64,000 nt of DNA, from NCBI RefSeq assembly GCF_018128025.1, contig NZ_JAGSCS010000006.1, forward strand, positions 12,501 through 76,500. The letters run 5' to 3'. How positions within the stretch are numbered: the stretch's first letter is position 1; every line of letters starts with the position of its first letter. The translations under genes and the position numbers were made by a program. The notes beneath the pieces were generated by a model. It ran no database searches, was not told the DNA's origin, and saw only the letters and a program-made list of their open reading frames with translations. This DNA comes from Proteiniclasticum sediminis. GTDB lineage: Bacteria > Bacillota > Clostridia > Clostridiales > Clostridiaceae. This document shows positions 54,791-62,738 of this stretch, one piece after another.

Positions 54791-55558
54791 CTAGGGGAAC
54801 ATGGCGGCGATTTTTCGGATGGCGCCCTCCATCTGGGCCAGGTTTCTCCCCGCAAGGCTCATGAACACGGAAAGCAGCATGAGGGTCATGACCATGGCCA
54901 CCAGGGTTTTCAGAGGCATGCCCAGCATGAAGACGTTGATCTGCGGCACCGTCCGGGAAATGATGCCCATGACGAGATCCGTCAGCAGGAGCACGATGAG
55001 GAGCGGCGCCGCCATACTGAACCCCATGCGAAAGGCCAGGGAAAAGAGATGGACCACGGCATCCAGCTTCACCGCCCCAAAGCCCAGCTGCCCCGCCGGT
55101 GCAATCTGGAAGGACTCCATGAGGGCTAGAAGCAGCACGTGGTGAAGATCCAGAAGAAAGAACACCATAATGGCCAGCCAGGAAAAGAACCGGCCGTAAT
55201 GGGATGCTGTGGCACCGGTTATGGGGTCATAGAGGGCTCCCATGGAATAGCCCGCCTGGAAATCCACAAACTGTCCGGCCATTTCCACGGCGGAGAAGAT
55301 GAGTTTTCCCGCAAAGCCCATGGCGAGGCCGATGAGGGTCTCCCGAAGGGCACTGAGGATGAAGAGCACGGGTTCGGCGTAGCCCGGCACCGGCGGCAGC
55401 GTCTGGTAGACGATGAGGGCGATGCCGAAAGACAGGGCCAGCTTCGCCGTGGCCGGGAGACTTTTGGGCGATAATCCCGGAATGAGCACCATGAAGGCGG
55501 TGACCCGAACCAGGATGAAGAGCAGCTTTTGAACTTCCAGCACTTCCATGGTGTTCAC
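54791..55558 (-). CDS. fliR: Flagellar export protein FliR
   Basis: A 255-residue protein with about six membrane helices and the family's 'VRVTAFMVLIPGLSPKSLPA' and 'GLAMGFAGKLIFSAVEMAGQ' stretches. It forms part of the export pore with FliP and FliQ. Starts one base before the fliQ stop ends. Confidence 0.94.
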   Translation of the reverse strand: MNTMEVLEVQKLLFILVRVTAFMVLIPGLSPKSLPATAKLALSFGIALIVYQTLPPVPGYAEPVLFILSALRETLIGLAMGFAGKLIFSAVEMAGQFVDFQAGYSMGALYDPITGATASHYGRFFSWLAIMVFFLLDLHHVLLLALMESFQIAPAGQLGFGAVKLDAVVHLFSLAFRMGFSMAAPLLIVLLLTDLVMGIISRTVPQINVFMLGMPLKTLVAMVMTLMLLSVFMSLAGRNLAQMEGAIRKIAAMFP

Positions 55559-55822
55559 CTACAGCTTGGGGAGAAGCTCCAGGGATTCCCGGAGAAAGCT
55601 CACCAGCACGTTCATCATGAAGCTGCCGAAGAGGATGAGGGAAAAGAGCACCGCCACCAGCTTGGGCACAAAGGACAGGGTCTGTTCCTGGACCTGGGTG
55701 GTGGCCTGGAGGACGCTGATGATGAGGCCCACAATCATGGCGATGAGAAGGATGGGCAGGGAGGCTTTCAGGGTGGCCATGAAGGCATTACGCATGAGAT
55801 CCAGGGCCATGGTCTGATTCAT
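55559..55822 (-). CDS. fliQ: Flagellar export protein FliQ
   Basis: An 87-residue two-helix membrane protein: 'NAFMATLKASLPILLIAMIV' and 'LSFVPKLVAVLFSLILFGSF'. Normal length; placed between fliP and fliR as usual. Confidence 0.95.
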   Translation of the reverse strand: MNQTMALDLMRNAFMATLKASLPILLIAMIVGLIISVLQATTQVQEQTLSFVPKLVAVLFSLILFGSFMMNVLVSFLRESLELLPKL

Positions 55823-55838
55823 CGGTCAACACCTCCTT

Positions 55839-56603
55839 CTAATGAAAACTGTGGAGCAGAGACTCCACCACCAGATACCAGCCGTCGGCCAGGATAAAGA
55901 GCAGGAGCTTAAAGGGCAGCGCGATCATGGACGGCGGCAGCATGAACATGCCCATGGACATGAGGATGCTGGACACCACGATGTCCATGACGAGGAAGGG
56001 GAGAAAGAGGATGAAGCCCATGCTGAAGGCCATGCGGAGCTCACTGATGGTGAAGGCCGGAATGACCACGGTGAGGGGAAGCGTCAGGGGATCCTCCACC
56101 TTGTCCATGCCCTGGGCCCGCATGAAGAGGGCCAGGTCCTTTTCCCGGGTTTCCTTCAGCATGAAGGTCTTGATGGGTTTTGCCCCGATCTCGAAGGCCT
56201 GGGTCTGGGTGATCTGGCCATTGAGAAAGGGATCCACGGCTTCATCCATGACTTTGCCATAGACGGGCTGCATGACAAAGAGGGTGATGAAGAGCGCCAG
56301 TCCCATGAGGATCTGGTTCGGCGGCGTCTGCTGACTGCCGATGGCGCTGCGCAGAAACGACAGCACCACCACAATCCGGGTGAAACAAGTGGTGAGAATG
56401 AGAAAAGCCGGCACCAAAGTCAGCACCGTCAGGAGAATAAACACCTTCACCGTGTCCACGGTGGCCTGGGGCGAACCTGCCGAACCGTTGAAGTTGATCC
56501 CGAAATTGCCCAGATCCAGGGCAAAGACCGGTATTCTTTTGGGCAGAAGGAGCAGGGCTCCGGCAAAGATCATTCCAAGGATCAGGGCTTTTCGTTTATT
56601 CAC
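55839..56603 (-). CDS. fliP: Flagellar export protein FliP
   Basis: The 254-residue protein has an N-terminal signal-like helix, then 'LTLVPAFLILTTCFTRIVVV' and 'FLRSAIGSQQTPPNQILMGL', the family signature, plus 'ELRMAFSMGFILFLPFLVMD' and 'SMGMFMLPPSMIALPFKLLL'. Forms the core of the export pore. Overlaps fliO by 8 bp. Confidence 0.96.
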   Translation of the reverse strand: MNKRKALILGMIFAGALLLLPKRIPVFALDLGNFGINFNGSAGSPQATVDTVKVFILLTVLTLVPAFLILTTCFTRIVVVLSFLRSAIGSQQTPPNQILMGLALFITLFVMQPVYGKVMDEAVDPFLNGQITQTQAFEIGAKPIKTFMLKETREKDLALFMRAQGMDKVEDPLTLPLTVVIPAFTISELRMAFSMGFILFLPFLVMDIVVSSILMSMGMFMLPPSMIALPFKLLLFILADGWYLVVESLLHSFH

Positions 56604-56934
56604 GTTTCTTCCTCATCTGTACAAATTTTGTCAGCGGATTTTCCTCCAGCTGCAGTTTTTTCTCTTCCAGCACGTCCTCCACCTCCAAAGGGTCCAGTTC
56701 CTTCAGGAGGGACACCTGGCCCGAGGTGACGCTGATCAGGTGGTAGGTCTTCCCCACCTGGGCCACGGCCAAGTAGCTCTGATTGCCCAAGGGGGTTTTC
56801 TCCAGGATCCGCACCACGGTTTTTTGGCCCTCGGTGACCTTTTTGCCGAAGCCCAGCACCACATAGGCGAGGCCGATGACGGCGGCCAAGGCGGCCAGGG
56901 TTTGGAGGAGGATGCCCAGCATCTCCATATCCAT
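56596..56934 (-). CDS. fliO: Flagellar biosynthesis protein FliO/FliZ-like
   Basis: A short protein with one membrane helix ('LLQTLAALAAVIGLAYVVLG') and a small cytoplasmic domain ('VRILEKTPLGNQSYLAVAQV', 'YHLISVTSGQVSLL') matching FliO/FliZ, which assists FliP assembly. I start at ATG 56934, 5 bp after the fliL stop; a TTG further upstream would overlap fliL. Confidence 0.85.
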   Translation of the reverse strand: MDMEMLGILLQTLAALAAVIGLAYVVLGFGKKVTEGQKTVVRILEKTPLGNQSYLAVAQVGKTYHLISVTSGQVSLLKELDPLEVEDVLEEKKLQLEENPLTKFVQMRKKRE

Positions 56935-56938
56935 GGAT

Positions 56939-57388
56939 CTACTGGACCAGGAAATCAATGACGTAGATTTCCATAATGACTTCTTCCCCGAGAGCGGTAT
57001 TCAGGCTTCCCTTGAGCTTTTCCTTCATCCGGTCGAGACCTCCGGCGCCTAAAAGATCCTGGGGCTTATACTCCATGAGCACCCGAATGATCGTATCCCG
57101 GATGAGGCTCTTCTTGCTGTCAAAAAGGCCGGACTTGTCCTTGTTGGTATACATGAGAGACACCTGAGTCTTGAGATAGCTTCCGCTGCCGCCCGTGGAC
57201 AGGTTCACCACAAAGCTGTCCAGGTCCACCACATATTCCTCATGCTTCGTGAACCGTTCCTTCACATCAGAGATCTCCACGCCATTGACCATGAGGACCA
57301 TGGCGGTGGACCCCACCAGAATGACGAGACTGAGGATCACGATGACGAAGATCAGGATCCCCGGTTTTTTCTTTTCACCCTCTGCCAT
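56939..57388 (-). CDS. fliL: Flagellar basal body-associated protein FliL
   Basis: A single N-terminal membrane helix ('ILIFVIVILSLVILVGSTAM') and a periplasmic domain ('YVVDLDSFVVNLSTGGSGSY', 'LRIQ'-type strands, 'VLMEYKPQDLLGAGGLDRMK'). FliL rings surround the stator and raise torque. ATG overlaps the motB stop. Confidence 0.9.
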   Translation of the reverse strand: MAEGEKKKPGILIFVIVILSLVILVGSTAMVLMVNGVEISDVKERFTKHEEYVVDLDSFVVNLSTGGSGSYLKTQVSLMYTNKDKSGLFDSKKSLIRDTIIRVLMEYKPQDLLGAGGLDRMKEKLKGSLNTALGEEVIMEIYVIDFLVQ

Positions 57389-58134
57389 TATTTATCACCA
57401 CTTTCTTCGATTATGATCAGCAGGTTCACCCTGCGGTTTTTGGCCCGATTGGCATCGCTGTCGTTGGGGGCGATGGGCCGGAACTCTCCATAGCCGATGG
57501 CCGCCAGACGCGCGGAAGGCACATTCTTCGTTTCGCTGAGATAGCGTACCACCGTCAGCGCCCGGTCCGTGGAAAGCTCCCAGTTGGTGGGATACTTTCG
57601 GGAGGAGGTGGGCACGTTATCCGTATGCCCCTCCACCACGATCTCGTTTTCGAACTGGAGGAAGAGGCTTTCCAGATTGTTGAGAATCTCTTTTCCGCCA
57701 TCGGATAGGGTGGCCTTCTCTGGCTCAAACAGAATGTTGTCCTTAATGTCCACAAAAACGCCGCTGGAACTGACGCTGACGGTGACCTTCTGCTCCAGCT
57801 GCTCCGTGGTGACGTACCCGCTGACCTGCTGATACATGGCCAGGATCCCTGGGGTGATCTCGCCGTTTTCCGGAATCTTGTCTTCTCCGCTGGAATCGCC
57901 CTCCCCCGGAATATCCGGTGTGGGGTCCTGCCCGTCAAAGATCTTGGGTCCGCCCTCCCCTTGGAGCGCGGAAGCTAAAGAGTTACTGATGGCCTTGAAC
58001 TTCTGGGCATCCACGGAGGAAATGGAATAGAGCAGGATAAAGAAGGTCAGGAGCAGGGTGGTCATGTCGGAAAAGGTGGTCATCCATGCCGGAGCTCCCG
58101 CCGGGGGAGGTGACCCCTTCTTTTTCCTAGCCAT
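57388..58134 (-). CDS. motB: Flagellar motor stator protein MotB
   Basis: An N-terminal membrane helix with the proton-accepting Asp ('AWMTTFSDMTTLLLTFFILL', Asp in 'FSDMTTL') and a C-terminal OmpA-like peptidoglycan-binding domain ('NEIVVEGHTDNVPTSSRKYP', 'LAAIGYGEFRPIAPNDSDA'). Stator with MotA. Overlaps motA by 8 bp. Confidence 0.96.
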   Translation of the reverse strand: MARKKKGSPPPAGAPAWMTTFSDMTTLLLTFFILLYSISSVDAQKFKAISNSLASALQGEGGPKIFDGQDPTPDIPGEGDSSGEDKIPENGEITPGILAMYQQVSGYVTTEQLEQKVTVSVSSSGVFVDIKDNILFEPEKATLSDGGKEILNNLESLFLQFENEIVVEGHTDNVPTSSRKYPTNWELSTDRALTVVRYLSETKNVPSARLAAIGYGEFRPIAPNDSDANRAKNRRVNLLIIIEESGDK

Positions 58135-58936
58135 TGCTCATGGCCTCCACATTCTCGCCCACCCGGGCGGTCTTCATCTGGAGCTGCTCCTCAGGAGACA
58201 GGTAGGTCATGAGCTTCTCCTCCAGAATTCGGGGGTTCGTCCCCGCCTGAATCTGGAGGATTCCTTCGATGGTCATCTCCTTGGTGAACATCTCCTCATC
58301 GGTCTGAACGCCCAGATTGTTGGCGATGGGGATGAAGATCATGTTGGCCAGGAAGGAACCGTAGAAGGTGGTGATGAGGGCCACGGCCATACCGGAACCG
58401 ATGGCGGAGGCGTCCTGCAGGTCCGACAGCATGATGATGAGTCCCGTGAGCGTACCCAGCATACCGAAGGCCGGGGCCAGCTCCCCCCACTTGGAGAAGA
58501 TGCTCTGGCCCATGCGGTGACGCTGCTCCGTGGTTCCCATTTTCAGCTCCAGGATTTCCCGGATGACATCAGGGTCGATGCCGTCCACCACCATCTGGAG
58601 GCCGGACACCAGAAACTCATCCTCCAGGGAGGTCATATCGTCCTCCAGGGCCAAAAGGCCATCCCGACGGGCTTTTCGGGCCATTTCGGAAAAAAGAATG
58701 ATGAGTTCCTTCCGGTCATTTTCCGGAGCCTTGCTCAGCATTTTCAGCATGGCCGGGATTTTTAGCAGGTCCTTCAGGGGAAAGCTCACGATGAGCGCAC
58801 AGAAGGATCCGCCCATGGTCACAATGACCGAAGACAGGCTGACAAAGTTCATGATGTTTCCGTCAATGAGGATGGAAACGATAATGAGTACCGTTCCGAC
58901 CACTAGGCCCAGCACGGCGGAGAAATTCTTTTTCAT
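58127..58936 (-). CDS. motA: Flagellar motor stator protein MotA
   Basis: A 269-residue protein with four membrane helices and a cytoplasmic domain ('ELIILFSEMARKARRDGLLA', 'LEDDMTSLEDEFLVSGLQMV') carrying the charged residues that contact FliG, followed by 'APAFGMLGTLTGLIIMLSDL'. Located inside the flagellar operon, as in clostridia. Overlaps flbD by 4 bp. Confidence 0.96.
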   Translation of the reverse strand: MKKNFSAVLGLVVGTVLIIVSILIDGNIMNFVSLSSVIVTMGGSFCALIVSFPLKDLLKIPAMLKMLSKAPENDRKELIILFSEMARKARRDGLLALEDDMTSLEDEFLVSGLQMVVDGIDPDVIREILELKMGTTEQRHRMGQSIFSKWGELAPAFGMLGTLTGLIIMLSDLQDASAIGSGMAVALITTFYGSFLANMIFIPIANNLGVQTDEEMFTKEMTIEGILQIQAGTNPRILEEKLMTYLSPEEQLQMKTARVGENVEAMSNG

Positions 58937-59136
58937 CGGTGCGCCTCCAGATTTCCCGTGTATATTTTTTGCTTGAATCCCACGATGCGTTCCAGGATTT
59001 CCTGGGGAGACTGCCGGACCCGCAGGGTTTTCCCGTCGGTCATGGTGATCACGGTGTCAGCCAGAGCTTCCACCTTGAAGATCAGGTCATCGTTGAGGTA
59101 AAATTCGCCTCCGCTGAGGTCATTCAGTGCGATCAT
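58933..59136 (-). CDS. flbD: FlbD/SwrD-like small flagellar protein
   Basis: A 67-residue protein with the family's 'MIALNDLSGGEFYLNDDLIF' and 'TVITMTDGKTLRVRQSPQEI' pattern. In Bacillus the homologue SwrD raises stator power. It stands before motA, as in other clostridial operons. Confidence 0.9.
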   Translation of the reverse strand: MIALNDLSGGEFYLNDDLIFKVEALADTVITMTDGKTLRVRQSPQEILERIVGFKQKIYTGNLEAHR

Positions 59137-59193
59137 GGGTTTCTCCCTTCCTAAAAACTTCGTTGGTTTCCGGATTATCGGTAATATTCATTT

Positions 59194-59241
59194 CCCTTCA
59201 TCCCAGGTTTTAGGGGTAGCCCCCTAAAACCTGATGAAGGG
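59194..59241 (-). repeat. Long intra-operon hairpin between flgE and flbD
   Basis: CCCTTCATC-CAGGTTTTAGGGG pairs with CCCCCTAAAACCTG-TGAAGGG, almost perfectly, 11 bp after the flgE stop. There is no T-run, so it is more likely a 3'-end stabiliser or processing site than a terminator. Confidence 0.8.
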
Positions 59242-59251
59242 AAGATCATGC

Positions 59252-60172
59252 TTAACGCTTAAGGTTGATCAGTTCCTGGAGCATCTCGTCGGAGGTGGTG
59301 ATGGTCCGGGAGTTGGCCTGATAGGAACGGCTGGTGACGATCATTTCCGTGAACTCATTGGCCAGATCCACATTGGACATTTCGATGACGCCCTGACGGA
59401 TGATGCCGTAGCCGCTGGTGTTGGCCGTGAAGATCTGCTCTTGACCGGAGTTGTTGGAGGCACGGTAATTGTTATTGCCCGCTTTCTCCAGGCCTTCCTC
59501 GTTGTCGAACTTCGCCACGGCCAGCTGACCCAGAAGGTAGGGATTGCCGTCGCTGAAGACCCCGATGATCTGGCCGCTGCCGTCGATGGAGAAGGTCTCC
59601 AGGCTCAAGGTCTCGGTGTAGGGATTGCCGTCCGCATCGATTTTATCCACCGTAATGCTCTGCTTGATACTCATGGAGGACAGGGGGCCGTCACTGAGTG
59701 GTGCTGATGTTGCCGCATCGGAAAGCAGCATCTGGCCCGTGGGTGGAACATAACCCATGACATTGTAGCCCCCGGCATTGACGAGATTTCCGCTGTAGTC
59801 GCGGTAGAATGCGCCGTCTCGGGTGTAGAACTTCATGTCGCCTTGGGTGTCCTGGGAAAGGACAAAGAAGCCGTTACCTTCAATGGCGAAATCCAGGTCT
59901 CGGTTGGTGGGCTGCAGAGCCCCTTCGGTCATGATGGTGTCGATGGCTCCGACTTTCACGCCCAATCCAATCTGCTGGGCGTTGACGCCGCCAAGACCGC
60001 CATTGGTGGGGGACTGGGCACTGGCCAGGGTCTGGCTCAGCATATCCTGGAATTTCACACGGCCGGACTTGAAGCCCGTGGTGTTCACATTGGCAATATT
60101 GTTACCGATGACGTCCATTTTGGTCTGGTTGTTCCGCATACCGCTGACGCCGGCGTAAAGTGATCTTAACAT
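59252..60172 (-). CDS. flgE: Flagellar hook protein FlgE
   Basis: The N-terminus 'MLRSLYAGVSGMRNNQTKMD' and 'NIANVNTTGFKSGRVKFQDM' are the hook/axial motif; the C-terminus 'IEMSNVDLANEFTEMIVTSR' and 'SYQANSRTITTSDEML' form the terminal helix. At 306 residues it is a short hook protein without the large variable domains of some species. Exported substrate whose length is set by FliK. Confidence 0.93.
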   Translation of the reverse strand: MLRSLYAGVSGMRNNQTKMDVIGNNIANVNTTGFKSGRVKFQDMLSQTLASAQSPTNGGLGGVNAQQIGLGVKVGAIDTIMTEGALQPTNRDLDFAIEGNGFFVLSQDTQGDMKFYTRDGAFYRDYSGNLVNAGGYNVMGYVPPTGQMLLSDAATSAPLSDGPLSSMSIKQSITVDKIDADGNPYTETLSLETFSIDGSGQIIGVFSDGNPYLLGQLAVAKFDNEEGLEKAGNNNYRASNNSGQEQIFTANTSGYGIIRQGVIEMSNVDLANEFTEMIVTSRSYQANSRTITTSDEMLQELINLKR

Positions 60173-60260
60173 GATGATTTCCTCCTAAGATTTTTTATTT
60201 TTCTGAGACAGCCGCTTCGGTCGTTCGGCGGCTTCATGGCTTCCTCAAGAGGTCCAGCCA

Positions 60261-60629
60261 CTATTTGATTTGGATGGCGCTGTCGATGTTGGTGATGGTC
60301 TCCATCTCGCCGCTCTTCATGGCGGTGATGATGGTGCGGTTCTGGATGCTGGCAATAAATACATTGTCCTCCAGAAGGATCATGCTTTCCCTGGCCCCTT
60401 TTTTTTCCAGGGTATCCAGAGCCTGATTGATTTTTTTAAGCTCCGTTTCTCCCAGGCGGATCTCCCGCTGGTCCATCCGCTGGACGGCATGGGCAGAAAG
60501 CTTCAGAGGTTCCGGAGTTTTTTTCAGATTCTCCAGATAGAGTCGTTCGAAATCGCCTTTTTTCGGCGCGTTGGTTGTTTGGGGACGCTGCTGCGGGATG
60601 ATCTGCCCGTGCTGAATCTTAAAGGACAT
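60261..60629 (-). CDS. TIGR02530-family flagellar operon protein
   Basis: A 122-residue protein matching the small family found between flgD and flgE in Bacillota: 'LKLSAHAVQRMDQREIRLGE' and 'SMILLEDNVFIASIQNRTII'. Function unknown; it may help hook assembly. Confidence 0.85.
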   Translation of the reverse strand: MSFKIQHGQIIPQQRPQTTNAPKKGDFERLYLENLKKTPEPLKLSAHAVQRMDQREIRLGETELKKINQALDTLEKKGARESMILLEDNVFIASIQNRTIITAMKSGEMETITNIDSAIQIK

Positions 60630-61034
60630 CTACTTCTCCCCCACTTCCGTCACGGCACCTAAGGGGTATTCCACGCCCTGGATCACCGGATAGGCCTGTC
60701 CGTTTCGGTACCGGACCTTTTCCACCACCCCGGTGAGGGTTCCCTCTTCCGTGGCCACCTGGACATTCTTCCCCACTAATGAAAAGGACATCTGCTGCTG
60801 GGTCAGGAGGCTCATATTCTCCATGCCGGCCATGAGGCTGGAAAGCTGCTCCAACATGGTAAACTGGGCCATCTGGTTGATGTACTCTGTACTGTCGGCT
60901 CCGCTCTCCCCCATGGGATCGAGATTCTGAAGCTGGGCGGTCATGATTTTCAGGAAATCCTGGACATTGAGGGTTCCGGGGGCTTTCTCCGTTTGCGCGG
61001 AGACGACTTGATTGCCTACGCCACTGATTTTCAT
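60630..61034 (-). CDS. flgD: Flagellar hook capping protein FlgD
   Basis: The N-terminal conserved part is present ('NVQDFLKIMTAQLQNLDPMG', 'EYINQMAQFTMLEQLSSLMA') with a short C-terminal Tudor-like segment ('VEKVRYRNGQAYPVIQGVEY'). At 134 residues it is a short form common in Bacillota. FlgD caps the growing hook. Confidence 0.92.
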   Translation of the reverse strand: MKISGVGNQVVSAQTEKAPGTLNVQDFLKIMTAQLQNLDPMGESGADSTEYINQMAQFTMLEQLSSLMAGMENMSLLTQQQMSFSLVGKNVQVATEEGTLTGVVEKVRYRNGQAYPVIQGVEYPLGAVTEVGEK

Positions 61035-61055
61035 GTTTTTTCTCCTTTCTTCCGG

Positions 61056-62258
61056 TTAGGCGAGAAGATCAATCCCCTGAAGGAGACTTCTGCCCGGAAT
61101 GGTATGGTCTTCCCGGAAGGAACTTCCGGCACTTTGGAAGGCCTGTCGACGTTCAAACCAGGGATTTTGAGCTTCCTGCTGGGTTCCTCTTCCCGAGTGG
61201 TCCAGGGATGTGCCCACATCAAGGCGGGTCACGGGGATCTGGCTGGCTTTCAGGCTCTCCTGGAGTTCCGGCAGCTTTTCGGCAAAGAAATGCCGAACTT
61301 CAGCTTTTTCCGCCAGGATGTGTCCTGAGATCTTCCCTTCTTTAAAGGCGAGGACAATTTCCACTTCGCCCCATTCCTCCGGGTTCAGCTTCACCTTCAT
61401 GGTGGTCTGTTCCCCTTCCTTCAGGGTTTCCACCCGGGAAAGAATGGTTTGAAATACGGGTTCTTCCGAAATGGCGGGCATAGCCTGAACGGCTTCCGGT
61501 TCCTTCGGTGTTCGGGGAACATGAATCAGGGGTGTTTCGAGAGCTAAAACTGGGGTTTCCATTTTCTTCGGGCCAGGCTGGATTTCAAGAGCAGTGAGGT
61601 CTTTCCCTTTTCCCCGAACTTCCGTCTTGACCGCTTCAGTCAGGGGCTCCAGGGATGGTGTCACCTGGGCTTGAACCTCCAGGTTTTCCATGGATTTTGC
61701 CGGAACGGCATAGAGTCTTGCCGGATGGGGGATGAGGTTTTCCCGAAGACTGTCCTTTTCGGGGGCTTCGATTTTTCCCTGCACTTCGGGGTTCACCGGG
61801 GTTGGGATCTGGGGAAGCTCTTTTCCGCCCAAAGTCCTTAAGCGTTCCTCCCAGGGGATGGACAGGACGGGATTCTCGGGTTTCGGGGCATCCGGAACTT
61901 CGGCTGCAGCATTTTGCATAAGGAAGTTCTTCCCTTCTGCAGGTGTCTCTAGAGGCGCTATGGATTGTTCGGACAGCGGGGACAGGGAAATCTCACCAGG
62001 GGTGGATTGAGTTTCTCCCGCAGAAGCCGTTTGCGTCTGCGGAGGCGTCCAGCTGGTCAGGAGGGCGAGGAGCGCTTCCGTAATTTCCGGACTTTCCTCT
62101 TTTTCCTCGAGGGTTGTTTCCCGTTTCAGGGGTGTCTCCATCTTTGCTTTCTTTTCCTTCAGCAGGGTTTCAAAAACGCCCTTTTCGGGACGGTCTGCCG
62201 CCGATGGGGTGCCTTGGGTAACTGCCTGGCTTTGCAGGGCTGTGATTTCTTGGATCAT
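61056..62258 (-). CDS. fliK: Flagellar hook-length control protein FliK
   Basis: A long low-complexity, proline- and glutamate-rich N-terminal part (about 270 residues) acts as a ruler; the C-terminal Flg_hook domain has 'KVKLNPEEWGEVEIVLAFKE' and 'GHILAEKAEVRHFFAEKL'. FliK measures the hook and triggers the FlhB switch. Length 400. Confidence 0.92.
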   Translation of the reverse strand: MIQEITALQSQAVTQGTPSAADRPEKGVFETLLKEKKAKMETPLKRETTLEEKEESPEITEALLALLTSWTPPQTQTASAGETQSTPGEISLSPLSEQSIAPLETPAEGKNFLMQNAAAEVPDAPKPENPVLSIPWEERLRTLGGKELPQIPTPVNPEVQGKIEAPEKDSLRENLIPHPARLYAVPAKSMENLEVQAQVTPSLEPLTEAVKTEVRGKGKDLTALEIQPGPKKMETPVLALETPLIHVPRTPKEPEAVQAMPAISEEPVFQTILSRVETLKEGEQTTMKVKLNPEEWGEVEIVLAFKEGKISGHILAEKAEVRHFFAEKLPELQESLKASQIPVTRLDVGTSLDHSGRGTQQEAQNPWFERRQAFQSAGSSFREDHTIPGRSLLQGIDLLA

Positions 62259-62297
62259 TGATTCACCTCCTTTCCGTCTTTGTTTATGGCGAAAGGG

Positions 62298-62714
62298 TTA
62301 CCGGGCGTACTTCATGATGCTGAGGTCGTCCAGTTCCTTCTGCTCCGAGGCTAGAATCTCCATGCGGTACCGTTCCCGGTCCTTCTCCTTGAGATTCTCC
62401 ATGATCTTGCGGTCCTTCCGGGCTTCGATAAGGTTTCCCCGGGCGTCCTCCACGCGGGTGGAGAGGACCTCCACTTTCTTTTCCTGATGGAAAAGTGCAG
62501 TTTTCAGCTTCTCCTTATAGAGAAACTGCATCTTCATCTGGGAAAGGTCTCCCTTTTTCTCCTGATTCTGCTTGTCATAGGCCAGGGTCAGCTGTTCCAG
62601 CTCGTCCTTTTCCTTTGCCAGATGATGGCTGGCTTTGAGGTAATCTTCCGTGCGGCTTTTTTCCACACTGTTTTTATAGTCCAGGATTTTTTCCATTTTG
62701 AACTTGTAGTCCAT
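62298..62714 (-). CDS. fliJ: Flagellar export chaperone FliJ
   Basis: A 138-residue all-helical coiled-coil protein: 'MDYKFKMEKILDYKNSVEKS', with long heptads through '..LIEARKDRKIMENLKEKD'. It docks FliI to FlhA. ATG 62714 is preferred because CGGAGG precedes it. Confidence 0.9.
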   Translation of the reverse strand: MDYKFKMEKILDYKNSVEKSRTEDYLKASHHLAKEKDELEQLTLAYDKQNQEKKGDLSQMKMQFLYKEKLKTALFHQEKKVEVLSTRVEDARGNLIEARKDRKIMENLKEKDRERYRMEILASEQKELDDLSIMKYAR

Positions 62715-62738
62715 GGCTTTCCTCCGTGAGATCATATT

